Origin: Mariprofundaceae bacterium
GTDB taxonomy: Bacteria; Pseudomonadota; Zetaproteobacteria; Mariprofundales; Mariprofundaceae
DNA: 50,642 bases
Assembly: GCA_027018935.1 (NCBI GenBank)
Contig: JALUXZ010000161.1
Span: 1 to 50,642 of the forward strand
Direction: 5' to 3'
Positions within the stretch are counted from its first letter, which is position 1. The number at the start of each line of letters is the position of its first letter. Below, in pieces: positions 8,965 to 17,433 of the stretch. The position numbers and the translations under genes were made by a program. Under the pieces are notes generated by a model. That model was not told the DNA's origin. It ran no database searches and was given only the letters and a program-made list of their open reading frames with translations.

Positions 8965-10025
8965 ATATTCAATGATGCCCAACCACTGCCATCTTCACGA
9001 AAGTTGGTGACCTGCCCGCGCCATAAACGCCCTGCCACAGCAATCAAGCTCTCACCATGCATATACAGCCGCACATCAAATTTATATGACACATCATCGT
9101 GCTCAATTTGACTGGCAGGCACATAGGATTGCACGACAGTGGTTTCATGATCAAGGCTTTCAAAACGCTTACGGCTCATGGCTTTACCCAATACAACACC
9201 TTTACCACCATGCCTTGCTGCTGGTTTAAACACCCAAGCTTTGCGCTCTTGCCATAGTTGCGTCCTATCACAAGCCGAAAGCAAATGAATTTCAGGCACA
9301 ACCGAGCGAATAAAGGCAACGTCATCGCTAGGCAAACACCCTTCTAACAAGCCTTCATGCCACCAGTCCACCATACGCGATTTATCACCCAATAAGGCAT
9401 AGCTACGCGGATGTGGGTTTAAAGCCACATCGCCTGCCATCAATGCTGTGCGAATATGCGTAAGCTCGTTTGTATCTAAGTAAAAATCAGTATGGCGATT
9501 GTAAATACCATCTATGCGCTGATTCTCTACATATAAACCATCAGCTTTTAACTCTAAATTTTCAGGGCTTACAAGAAAAACAGTACGCCCAGCTTGGCGT
9601 AATAAATCCGCATAATGCTGCATTTCTGGGTACATATATTGCTCAGTTACATCTGCATCCATAATAGCAATGGTTTGCCAAGTATCAGGGAACATCTGTG
9701 ATATGCGTTCTTCCAATGTGCCAGCAAGCTCTGCAATCACAGGCTGCTTCATCCATTGATTCCGACCAATATACAAACCACCTGCGTTATTGTTAATTTC
9801 AATCAAACGCGGTCCATCATTGGTTAAATGAAAGTCATAACCCATAAGTATGGATGCTTCATCAAACATGGCCGCTGCGGTTGCTGGAAGCTGCTCTTTT
9901 AATGATGTTATGTAATGGTCATTTTGTTTTAATTGAAACATCAAACGCGAAAATCGGAGCATTTTCTCAAATTCATTGCGTTGTATATTCACTTCTTCTA
10001 AAGCTGCTAAAGTATTCACGCGCAC
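8961..10025 (-). CDS. ATP-grasp-like ligase, function unknown
   Basis: A 354-residue protein with ATP-grasp-like features. RLIEINNNAGGLYIG near residue 75 resembles an ATP-grasp metal/nucleotide-binding strand, and WVFKPAARHGGKGVVLG near residue 270 resembles the glycine-rich loop. The order looks permuted relative to the classical fold. ATP-grasp enzymes form carboxylate-amine or related bonds with ATP. It is the first gene of a three-gene operon ending in two glycosyltransferases. The likely start is GTG at 10025 without a clear ribosome-binding site. The assignment to the ATP-grasp superfamily is moderately secure; the substrate is unknown. Confidence 0.6.
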   Translation of the reverse strand: MRVNTLAALEEVNIQRNEFEKMLRFSRLMFQLKQNDHYITSLKEQLPATAAAMFDEASILMGYDFHLTNDGPRLIEINNNAGGLYIGRNQWMKQPVIAELAGTLEERISQMFPDTWQTIAIMDADVTEQYMYPEMQHYADLLRQAGRTVFLVSPENLELKADGLYVENQRIDGIYNRHTDFYLDTNELTHIRTALMAGDVALNPHPRSYALLGDKSRMVDWWHEGLLEGCLPSDDVAFIRSVVPEIHLLSACDRTQLWQERKAWVFKPAARHGGKGVVLGKAMSRKRFESLDHETTVVQSYVPASQIEHDDVSYKFDVRLYMHGESLIAVAGRLWRGQVTNFREDGSGWASLNI

Positions 10026-10080
10026 AAGCTATCTGAAATCATTCTGTATTGGAAAAGGCTTGTCATATACCATACGCATC

Positions 10081-11133
10081 ATGAATAAGACTCTTGTGCA
10101 ATTACCATCCCTAAACTTAGAAAGCCTAAAAAATATGGTTTCTGATTGGGGGTTTCCCGCGTTTCGTGCCAAGCAAATCATAGATTGGCGCAATAAAGGT
10201 ATTTTAAACCCTGATGATATGCGTAATTTACCACAAGATTTGCGCACAACCCTAAATCAAAAATTATGTTGCCAGCCGCTTAAACAAGTGCAACGACAAT
10301 GCTCCGAAGATGGCACGCGCAAGTATTTATTTTCGTTACAAAGCGGAAAAACCATTGAAACAGTGCTTATTCCAGAGCCTGAACGCGGCACTGTGTGCAT
10401 ATCATCACAAGTGGGTTGTGTATTGGACTGCCCTTTTTGTCATACAGGCACACAAAAGTTCGAAGCTAACTTAACAGCGGGTGAGATTATTGCGCAAGTA
10501 TTGGCAGTCAAAGAAGATTTGCGAAATAATCCCCTGCCTTCGGATTTGCACGATCAAGTCACCCATATTGTTTATATGGGTATGGGTGAACCCATGGCAA
10601 ATGAAGAAGCTCTGCATGAAAGCTTAAAGATGCTCATGGCAGAAGATGGTTTACACATCTCGCGCCGCCGTATTACTGTCTCAACATCAGGACTCACCCC
10701 ACAAATTGAGCGTCTGGGTGAGATACACCCTGTAAATTTAGCTATTTCATTACATTCAGCATTGGATGACGAGCGAAATACCTTGGTTCCCATCAATCGC
10801 AAATACCCGCTGCAAACATTGCGTACATGCTTGAATCTTTATCCATTACCGCATCAACGCCATATTACCTTGGAATACCTTATGCTTGATGGTGTCAATG
10901 ATCGCCAAGAAGATTTGCAAGCTTTGCTACAATTTGTAAATCCCGAACGTGAACGTGTTAACCTTATTCGTTTTAATCCTTATCCAGGCAGTCCTTACGA
11001 AGGTTCGCCCACAGAACACATGAATAAATTCGCACAAGACTTGATTTCTAAAGGCATTCGTGCAACCGTAAGGCGTTCGCGCGGGCAAGATATTATGGCT
11101 GCTTGTGGTCAACTTAAATCTTCGGCGGCGTAA
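10081..11133 (+). CDS. rlmN: RlmN dual-specificity rRNA/tRNA adenine-C2 methyltransferase
   Basis: A 350-residue radical-SAM methyltransferase. The CxxxCxxC cluster motif is in GCVLDCPFCHTG, and the conserved C-terminal cysteine of the ping-pong mechanism is in IMAACGQL. VYMGMGEPMAN and the LHSALDDERNTLVPINR segment are family hallmarks. It methylates C2 of A2503 in 23S rRNA and A37 in some tRNAs. The frame is open back to 9976, but family alignment favours the ATG at 10081. As in many Gammaproteobacteria it precedes pilF and rodZ, here with mtnP inserted. It is divergent from the ATP-grasp operon. Confidence 0.96.
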   Translation: MNKTLVQLPSLNLESLKNMVSDWGFPAFRAKQIIDWRNKGILNPDDMRNLPQDLRTTLNQKLCCQPLKQVQRQCSEDGTRKYLFSLQSGKTIETVLIPEPERGTVCISSQVGCVLDCPFCHTGTQKFEANLTAGEIIAQVLAVKEDLRNNPLPSDLHDQVTHIVYMGMGEPMANEEALHESLKMLMAEDGLHISRRRITVSTSGLTPQIERLGEIHPVNLAISLHSALDDERNTLVPINRKYPLQTLRTCLNLYPLPHQRHITLEYLMLDGVNDRQEDLQALLQFVNPERERVNLIRFNPYPGSPYEGSPTEHMNKFAQDLISKGIRATVRRSRGQDIMAACGQLKSSAA

Positions 11134-11163
11134 ACAAAGGGTAGCAGTTTAAAGGGAGGGGCA

Positions 11164-12027
11164 ATGACGGTTACAAAACGTACCGGCATTATCGGTGGCA
11201 GTGGCTTGTATGCTATGCAGGGCATTGAGATTTTAGATGAGCTTGATATAGATACGCCATGGGGTAAGCCTTCAGCACCATTGCTGTTGGCTAGTTATCA
11301 TGGGCAAGAAATCGTTTTTTTGCCACGCCACGGTGCAGGTCATGCGATTCCTCCCCATAAAATCAATTACCGCGCCAATATTTATGCGCTGAAACAAGCG
11401 GGTGTTTCACGTGTTATTTCAGTATCTGCGGTTGGCTCTCTGCGCGAAAATATTGCTCCTGGTGATTTTGTTTTGGTAGACCAATTTGTGGATCGTACGG
11501 TGAACCGCGAAAAAACTTTTTTTGATGGACCTATTGTGGCGCATGTGTCCATGGCTGACCCAATATGCTCCTGTTTGCAGAAATCTTTAATTCGCGCTTC
11601 AAAACAAGCCGCTATTCCAACCTATGAAGGTGGTACATATTTGGTTATGCAAGGTCCGCAATTTTCAACGCGGGCTGAATCCATGCTTTATCGCTCTTGG
11701 GGTATGGATGTGATTGGCATGACCAATATGCCTGAAGCCAAATTAGCCCGCGAAGCTGAAATGTGTTACGCAACTATTGCCATGTGTACTGATTATGATT
11801 GCTGGCATGAGGAAGAGGAAAATGTTTCTATATCTTCTGTCTTGGAAGTAATGCAAAGCAATGTTCAAAAAGTTCAAGGCTTGTTAGATTGTTATTTCAA
11901 ACAGCCTGTGGATTCATGTGTATGTAGTTGCCAAGCAACATTGGATCACGGTATTTTTGCAGATTTAAGCCAACAAAGTGATGATGCATTACGCCCTATT
12001 CATGCATTAGTGGAGCGTTTATTATGA
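11164..12027 (+). CDS. mtnP: S-methyl-5'-thioadenosine phosphorylase
   Basis: A 287-residue purine-nucleoside-phosphorylase-family enzyme. IIGGSGLYAM is the N-terminal phosphate-binding region. PRHGAGHAIPPHKINYRAN, SAVGSLRE, MQGPQFSTRAES and GMTNMPEAKLAREAEM are the characteristic MTAP motifs. It cleaves methylthioadenosine, a by-product of polyamine and homoserine-lactone synthesis, to adenine and methylthioribose-1-phosphate for methionine salvage. GGGAGGGG directly precedes the ATG. It overlaps pilF by four bases (ATGA). No other methionine-salvage genes are in the window. Confidence 0.93.
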   Translation: MTVTKRTGIIGGSGLYAMQGIEILDELDIDTPWGKPSAPLLLASYHGQEIVFLPRHGAGHAIPPHKINYRANIYALKQAGVSRVISVSAVGSLRENIAPGDFVLVDQFVDRTVNREKTFFDGPIVAHVSMADPICSCLQKSLIRASKQAAIPTYEGGTYLVMQGPQFSTRAESMLYRSWGMDVIGMTNMPEAKLAREAEMCYATIAMCTDYDCWHEEEENVSISSVLEVMQSNVQKVQGLLDCYFKQPVDSCVCSCQATLDHGIFADLSQQSDDALRPIHALVERLL

Positions 12028-12797
12028 TGCCTTTGATTCGTCATAGTTTTATTATTATTGTATGCATGAATCTTCTTACATCATGTCAAACAACAGGTTC
12101 TAAAGTTGATTCTGAACTAAAAAGTAAACAAGCCAAGATTCATTACCAAATAGGTTTGGATTCATTGCAGCGCGGCCAGCTTCCCAAAGCCTTTGATGAG
12201 CTTATGCAATCCAATAAGCTTGAACCTAATCGGGTGGAAACTTTGGCAACCTTGGCGTATGCGTGGCGTTTGCAAGGTAACTTGGAACAATCAGAAGTTT
12301 TTTACAAGCGCGCTATTGCAATTAAGGGAAGCTCTTCGACCTATACCAATTATGGCTCACTATTGGTCTCTCTACAGCGCTATAAAGAGGCTGAAACGAT
12401 ATTACACAAAGCTTTGGAAGATCCGCGTTATCGCAAGCAGTACCTTGCGCTTATTCTTTTGGGTGATGCATTACTTGGACAAGACAAACCCAATGATGCT
12501 ATCAAAAGCTATCGCAAAGCAGCTTTGATGAATCCCAAGCAAAGCATTTCCCAACTTAAAGAGGCGGAGGTGTATGTGAAAATGGGTCGTTTAAACTATG
12601 CACAAGCTTTATATGAAACCATACTTCGTCAGCAGCCTACCCTACGTCCTGCCTTGGAAGGCTTGATAGGGTTGCTTATAAAAGAATCGAAAATTAAGGC
12701 TGCTCGTCAACAATTAGCAAATTACCTTGAAAAAGAGAAAAAACCGTTAAATCGAGCTTGGGCAAGTGATGAGCTAACACGTTTGGGGCATTTATAG
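12024..12797 (+). CDS. pilF: PilF/PilW-like TPR lipoprotein for type IV pili
   Basis: A 257-residue predicted outer-membrane lipoprotein. The signal sequence ends in a lipobox (LLTSC, cysteine near residue 21). The rest is tetratricopeptide repeats, for example KAFDELMQSNKLEPN, QSEVFYKRAIAI and DAIKSYRKAALMNP. PilF/PilW helps the PilQ secretin assemble in the outer membrane. The placement after rlmN and immediately before a RodZ-like gene (no gap) matches the conserved proteobacterial order, which supports the name. A generic TPR lipoprotein is the alternative. Confidence 0.78.
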   Translation: MMPLIRHSFIIIVCMNLLTSCQTTGSKVDSELKSKQAKIHYQIGLDSLQRGQLPKAFDELMQSNKLEPNRVETLATLAYAWRLQGNLEQSEVFYKRAIAIKGSSSTYTNYGSLLVSLQRYKEAETILHKALEDPRYRKQYLALILLGDALLGQDKPNDAIKSYRKAALMNPKQSISQLKEAEVYVKMGRLNYAQALYETILRQQPTLRPALEGLIGLLIKESKIKAARQQLANYLEKEKKPLNRAWASDELTRLGHL

Positions 12798-13709
12798 ATG
12801 TCTTCGGATGCGGAAGTTACCGTAGATAATCCTGAAACGCTTTCTCGGGAAGCAATTCTTTTGGAAGTTGGCGAATTATTAAAAAGTGAACGAAACAGAA
12901 AAACAATTTCCATTGATATGGTTGCCAATGCATTAAACTTTCGCAAAGTTTACCTTGAGGCATTGGAGGCTGGTGATTGGTCAAATATGCCTGGTGAGGT
13001 ATATGCACTAGGTTTTTTGCGTCAATATGCAATTTATTTGCATTTGGATTTAGATCATACCATTGAAAAACTCAAATTAGGTCATTATCAACTTACCAAA
13101 CCACTAACCTTCCCCGACCCACCTGTTGCACCAAAGAAATCTTGGATGATTATCGCAGCCTTAAGCTTTATTTTGCTATTTGTTGGATTAAATATGTTCA
13201 ACCATACGCCTGCCCCCTTACCATCAGGGTTGATGCAGAATTCAGCTGTAAGTATGCAAAAATTAGATGAAGCTCATAACTCGTCTAATACTGCAATTCC
13301 CCCCAAATTAACAACAGCTACTGTCGTTAAACCTGAGGCTGTTACTCATACAATAAAAGCTACGGAAAAGCAGCCGCAACCAACACAAAACAGCAAGGTT
13401 AGACTCCATGAAATTCCTGCCGCCCAAGAAGCCCCCGCTTACAGCTATAAACTCACGGCTGTAACAGGTGATGTTTGGTTGCAGCTGCATGATAGCAATG
13501 AGCCGCCCGCACTGATTCGTGAAGTATTGTTAAAAAAAGGTGAGAGCATGCGGGTGACATCAGCAAAAGCTTTAAAACTTACCAGTGGTAACCCCCTTGC
13601 ATTGGAAATTTATTTAAATAAGAAGCTTCTTGTACAAGTCAATCAACTGGGTGAAAAAGGCAAGGTTTTGCATGCTCACTTATTACAAAAGCAGGATTCC
13701 TTACCATAA
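12798..13709 (+). CDS. rodZ: RodZ-like cell-shape protein
   Basis: A 303-residue bitopic membrane protein. Residues about 15-90 form the HTH_25-type helix-turn-helix (AILLEVGELLKSERNRKTIS through YALGFLRQYAIYL), which in RodZ binds MreB. A single membrane segment follows near 115-135 (SWMIIAALSFILLFVGLNMF), then a low-complexity linker. The C-terminal DUF4115 domain has VTGDVWLQLHDS and the AKALKLTSGNPLAL region. It starts right after the pilF stop. ispG, which often follows rodZ, is absent; a mobile element lies at that position instead. Confidence 0.87.
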   Translation: MSSDAEVTVDNPETLSREAILLEVGELLKSERNRKTISIDMVANALNFRKVYLEALEAGDWSNMPGEVYALGFLRQYAIYLHLDLDHTIEKLKLGHYQLTKPLTFPDPPVAPKKSWMIIAALSFILLFVGLNMFNHTPAPLPSGLMQNSAVSMQKLDEAHNSSNTAIPPKLTTATVVKPEAVTHTIKATEKQPQPTQNSKVRLHEIPAAQEAPAYSYKLTAVTGDVWLQLHDSNEPPALIREVLLKKGESMRVTSAKALKLTSGNPLALEIYLNKKLLVQVNQLGEKGKVLHAHLLQKQDSLP

Positions 13710-13719
13710 ATATCCATAT

Positions 13720-13880
13720 GGGCACCTCGAAAAACCTCAAAACTTCGCCAAACTTGTGCTTTTCACCCCTAGCTGCGTTGAATAAAATGGGCAATAGCGA
13801 TGCTATGACTCATTTCATTGCGCCTTGCTATGAGTGAAAATCAGTATCGTTTGACTCGTGCGAGGTTTTTCGAGGTACCC
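13720..13880 (+). mobile_element. 161-bp MITE-like element, copy 2
   Basis: Same length and end sequences as the element at 7513-7673: GGGCACCTCGAAAAACCTC at the left, GAGGTTTTTCGAGGTACCC at the right (one mismatch in 19). It is flanked by ATAT on both sides (13716-13719 and 13881-13884), a second independent 4-bp direct repeat. It contains no coding sequence. It separates rodZ from the pcm-family gene in a 258-bp gap; the rest of that gap shows nothing further I can assign. Confidence 0.85.
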
Positions 13881-13967
13881 ATATGCTTACAGCCATACCT
13901 TCATGCCGATTGAGAAAATCATTATTATTGCTAGAATGTGCTCTTTAAGTAAGGGAAAGGGGAAATC

Positions 13968-14660
13968 ATGACTGAAATTGCTAGTAATCAAGGCGCATTA
14001 AATATTGCTCGTCGTAATATGGTTGAGTATCAAATTCGTTGTTGCAAAGTATTAGAACCTGAATTACTGGATATGCTAGATAGCATGCCACGTGAGGATT
14101 ATGTTCCTGCTGATGTGCGTAGCTTGGCATATATGGAAGGTCATGTGCCTATTGCCTGTAACCAAGAGATGTTTAGCCCACTACAAGAAGCAAGCATTAT
14201 GCAGAAATTGAACCTGCAAGGGCACGAGCGGATTTTAGAAATTGGTACAGGCACTGGTTATTTAACAACACTTTTGGCAATGCATAGCGCTGAAGTGACT
14301 AGTTGTGAATTGCATGCAGAGTTAACTGAAGTTGCGCGCAAAAATTTGTCTGATCATGGTATTGAAAATGCTACAACCATTCGCATCAATGCAATGAATG
14401 CTGAGGAAGTAACAAATCACGCTCATATTGCCACGGATTATGATGTAATTGTGATTGGTGCTTCTTTAAATGCTGTTCCAGAACATTTAACCGCCCTGCT
14501 TGCCGAAAATGCGCAAATGATTGCATTTATTGGCAAAAATCCTGTAGTTACCCTAACCCATACACAAAAGTCCACCACATCACACATCGAAACAGCAATG
14601 TGTGAGACATTGCTCCAAAATATGGAAGCACTTCCACAAAAACGTGAATTTATTTTTTAA
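13968..14660 (+). CDS. protein-L-isoaspartate O-methyltransferase family protein
   Basis: A 230-residue class I SAM methyltransferase. The pre-motif REDYVPADVRSLAYME and QEMFSPLQEASIMQ are typical of Pcm. SAM motif I is ILEIGTGTGYLTTLLA, and CELHAELTEVARKNL is the acidic motif II. Canonical Pcm repairs isoaspartyl residues in aged proteins. The region after motif I is divergent and the usual GG-P-LxxQL ending is not evident, so this may be one of the Pcm-like paralogues found near outer-membrane efflux genes in some Proteobacteria. AAGGGGAAA precedes the ATG. Confidence 0.8.
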   Translation: MTEIASNQGALNIARRNMVEYQIRCCKVLEPELLDMLDSMPREDYVPADVRSLAYMEGHVPIACNQEMFSPLQEASIMQKLNLQGHERILEIGTGTGYLTTLLAMHSAEVTSCELHAELTEVARKNLSDHGIENATTIRINAMNAEEVTNHAHIATDYDVIVIGASLNAVPEHLTALLAENAQMIAFIGKNPVVTLTHTQKSTTSHIETAMCETLLQNMEALPQKREFIF

Positions 14661-14701
14661 AATTGGATGCATAGCTTACTAAACTTAAAGATTTATGAGT
14701 A

Positions 14702-17368
14702 ATGCCTCTTATTGATGAGCGTGCAAATCTGAGCCTCACGCAAGGCAATAGTGAGTCGTATGAAGTTTTAAAGGAGCAAGTTTGCCTGCTCTATAAGCCT
14801 TCGCTTCTTGCTGCTAATGCGACTATTTTTACTTCTGCCTTTCTTGCTTATATACAGTGGAATGTAATAAATCACACAACCATATTTTGCTGGCTAACTA
14901 TTATATGGGTGGTTGTCATAATTCGTATATTATGTTTTTTTGCCTTTAAACGAGAAAAACTTATTGCCTCACGGGTATCATTTTGGATGTACCTATATAT
15001 TGTAATAACCATTTTCGCTGGGGGTGCTTGGGGCTCGGCGGGAATATTTTTATTCCCTAATGAATTTGAGCACCAAGCTGCCACCATCGTAATCCTTGCT
15101 GGTATGGCAGGAGGCTCGATCACAACACTGGCTGCCTTGCGAACGCCAGTATTTATGTTCTTAATACTTGTCATGCTGCCGCTGATTGTACGTCTCTTTT
15201 TTGAACAAACTGACATGGCAGTTTCTTTTGCAATAATATGTACGGTTTATACTGTGTTTTTATTAAACTCTGCCAAGCTCACTTATGAAACCCACGCACA
15301 AAGTATTACCCTTCTAATCAGAAGTTTGGAGAGAGAAACTGCTGCGAAGACTTCTGAGAAAACACTCTTAAAAACCTCTGAAATTCTAAAAATGATTGCA
15401 CAGGGGCACCCTGCAAGAGAAATATATAATGCCATTGCACTATTGTATGAATCACGCCATTCAGGGTTGCGTTGCTCGATGTTGGAGCTAAAGGGCAATA
15501 AATTAATGCACGGCGGTGCTCCTAGTCTGCCAAAAGCATATTGCGAGGCTGTCAATGGATTAGAAAATGGCCCAAGCGTAGGCTCATGTGGAACATCCAC
15601 CTATACAGGCAAACGTGTTCTTGTTGAAAATATTGAAACCGATCCTAAATGGGCAAAGATTAAAGAGGTTGCGCTTCCTCATGGTATGCGCTGCTGCTGG
15701 TCTGAACCCATCAAAGACCAATCAGGTAAAGTCTTGGGTGCATTTGGAATGTATTATGATTATCCTGCCCTGCCGAATAAATCTGAATTAGCCGATTTGG
15801 AATCAGCTGCAAGCCTTGCTGGAATTGTCATGGAAAGGCAGCAAAGAGAAGTGCTTCTGGAGAAGTTACATAGTGCTTTTGAATATGCGTATGATGCCAT
15901 TATTATTGCAGATTTAGATGCACGCATTGAATATGTAAACCCTGTATTTGAAAAAATGACGGGTTATTCCGCTGAGGAGGCAGTTGGTGAATACTTCAGT
16001 ATTCTACGAAGCAATAAACACCCCGAAAGTTTTTATGATGATTTATTACAAAAATCCCAAGCTGGTAAACCTTGGCAGGGTGAGATTATTATCAAATGTA
16101 AAGATGGTTCTTTTCTCGAAGTGGAAAGAAGTGTTTCTCCTGTACTTGATAAACAAGGCACTCCCCTATTCCAAGTTGCTATTCAACGTGATGTTACGGA
16201 GCAAAAAATACTTGAAGAAAAATTCCAGCAAGCTCAAAAGCTAGAGGCTATTGGAACACTGGTGGGCGGTATCGCCCATGATTTCAATAATATTCTTGCA
16301 GGCATGACTGGTAACCTCTATTTGGCGAAAAAGCTTACAACAAGCATTCCACGTGTGCAAAAAAAGTTAGAGAATATCAATAAACTTTCATTTCGAGCTG
16401 CTGATCTCATTCAGCAATTGCTCACATTTGCCCGTAAAGATATGGTTCATATTCAACCGTTATCATTGCTTCCATTTTTTGAAGATATTATAAAATTTTC
16501 CCATTCAATTATTCCAGAAAACATTACTATTCAGCATATGATCGATGTAAATTCACTGTTTATTAAGGGTGATACAACGCAGCTACATCAAGTTCTGATA
16601 AATTTACTTACCAATGCCCGTGATGCCGTTGAGGGCGTAGATAGACCCTGTATTCTCATGAGTCTGGATATATTTAAGACAGACAATGCATTTATTGAAA
16701 AACACCCTTACTTTAAGCCTGGCTCATATGCACACTTAAGTGTGCAAGACAATGGTTGTGGTATTTCAAAAACAGATATTGAACATGTTTTTGAACCTTT
16801 TTTTACCACAAAGGAACAAGGCAAAGGAACAGGGCTAGGTCTATCTATGGTCTTTGGAGCAGTCAAAAATCACCACGGATTTATTGAAATCGATAGTGTT
16901 GAGGGTGAGGGCTCAATATTCCATATTTATATTCCACGCCTTATGGATAATGAGCATGTTGCCTCTACTGTATTAACTGAAAAGGAAGTGACTGAAGGGC
17001 ATGGCGAGTTAATTTTGCTGGTTGATGATGAAAGAGAAGTTCGAACAATCGGTAAGGAGGTGTTAAAAACATTAGGATATAAAGTATTAGAGGCATCCGA
17101 TGGTCTAGAAGCAATTAAATTATTTACTGAACACCAAAATGAAATTTCCCTGATTATTATGGATGTTGTGATGCCTAAGCTGGGTGGTGTAAAAGCTATT
17201 GAACGTATAAGAATGATACAACCCAACATAAGTGTTATTTTTGCAACAGGCTATGATAAGGAAGCAACATTTCCAGATAAGATACCAACAAGTGGTGAGT
17301 TTATTCTTACCAAGCCTTATGACATAGAAGAGCTTAGTCATATCATTAGGCGTAAGTTGAAAGCATAA
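14702..17368 (+). CDS. membrane hybrid histidine kinase (GAF-PAS-HisKA-HATPase-REC)
   Basis: An 888-residue sensor kinase. The N-terminus (about 35-205) has roughly six hydrophobic segments forming a membrane sensor. A GAF domain (about 245-380, with GSCGTSTYTGKRVLVENIETDP) and a PAS domain (about 386-500, with YVNPVFEKMTGYSAEEAVGE) follow. The phospho-accepting histidine is in GGIAHDFNN near 525. The ATP-binding domain has NLLTNARDAV, DNGCGI and GTGLGLSMV. The C-terminal receiver domain has its aspartate near 820 (IIMDVVMPK). No output response regulator is adjacent, so the partner must be elsewhere. The kinase core is paralogous to that at 27510-29846. Confidence 0.92.
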   Translation: MPLIDERANLSLTQGNSESYEVLKEQVCLLYKPSLLAANATIFTSAFLAYIQWNVINHTTIFCWLTIIWVVVIIRILCFFAFKREKLIASRVSFWMYLYIVITIFAGGAWGSAGIFLFPNEFEHQAATIVILAGMAGGSITTLAALRTPVFMFLILVMLPLIVRLFFEQTDMAVSFAIICTVYTVFLLNSAKLTYETHAQSITLLIRSLERETAAKTSEKTLLKTSEILKMIAQGHPAREIYNAIALLYESRHSGLRCSMLELKGNKLMHGGAPSLPKAYCEAVNGLENGPSVGSCGTSTYTGKRVLVENIETDPKWAKIKEVALPHGMRCCWSEPIKDQSGKVLGAFGMYYDYPALPNKSELADLESAASLAGIVMERQQREVLLEKLHSAFEYAYDAIIIADLDARIEYVNPVFEKMTGYSAEEAVGEYFSILRSNKHPESFYDDLLQKSQAGKPWQGEIIIKCKDGSFLEVERSVSPVLDKQGTPLFQVAIQRDVTEQKILEEKFQQAQKLEAIGTLVGGIAHDFNNILAGMTGNLYLAKKLTTSIPRVQKKLENINKLSFRAADLIQQLLTFARKDMVHIQPLSLLPFFEDIIKFSHSIIPENITIQHMIDVNSLFIKGDTTQLHQVLINLLTNARDAVEGVDRPCILMSLDIFKTDNAFIEKHPYFKPGSYAHLSVQDNGCGISKTDIEHVFEPFFTTKEQGKGTGLGLSMVFGAVKNHHGFIEIDSVEGEGSIFHIYIPRLMDNEHVASTVLTEKEVTEGHGELILLVDDEREVRTIGKEVLKTLGYKVLEASDGLEAIKLFTEHQNEISLIIMDVVMPKLGGVKAIERIRMIQPNISVIFATGYDKEATFPDKIPTSGEFILTKPYDIEELSHIIRRKLKA

Positions 17369-17433
17369 TAAACAGCTTATTTATTCGTAACGATTCAGCA
17401 TAGTCGTAAATGAGCCTGTAGCTCTGTTAGCAT

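Noticed and set aside
9976-10080. 35-codon N-terminal extension of RlmN
   Set aside because: It lies over the ATP-grasp gene start and is absent from the family; ATG at 10081 is preferred.
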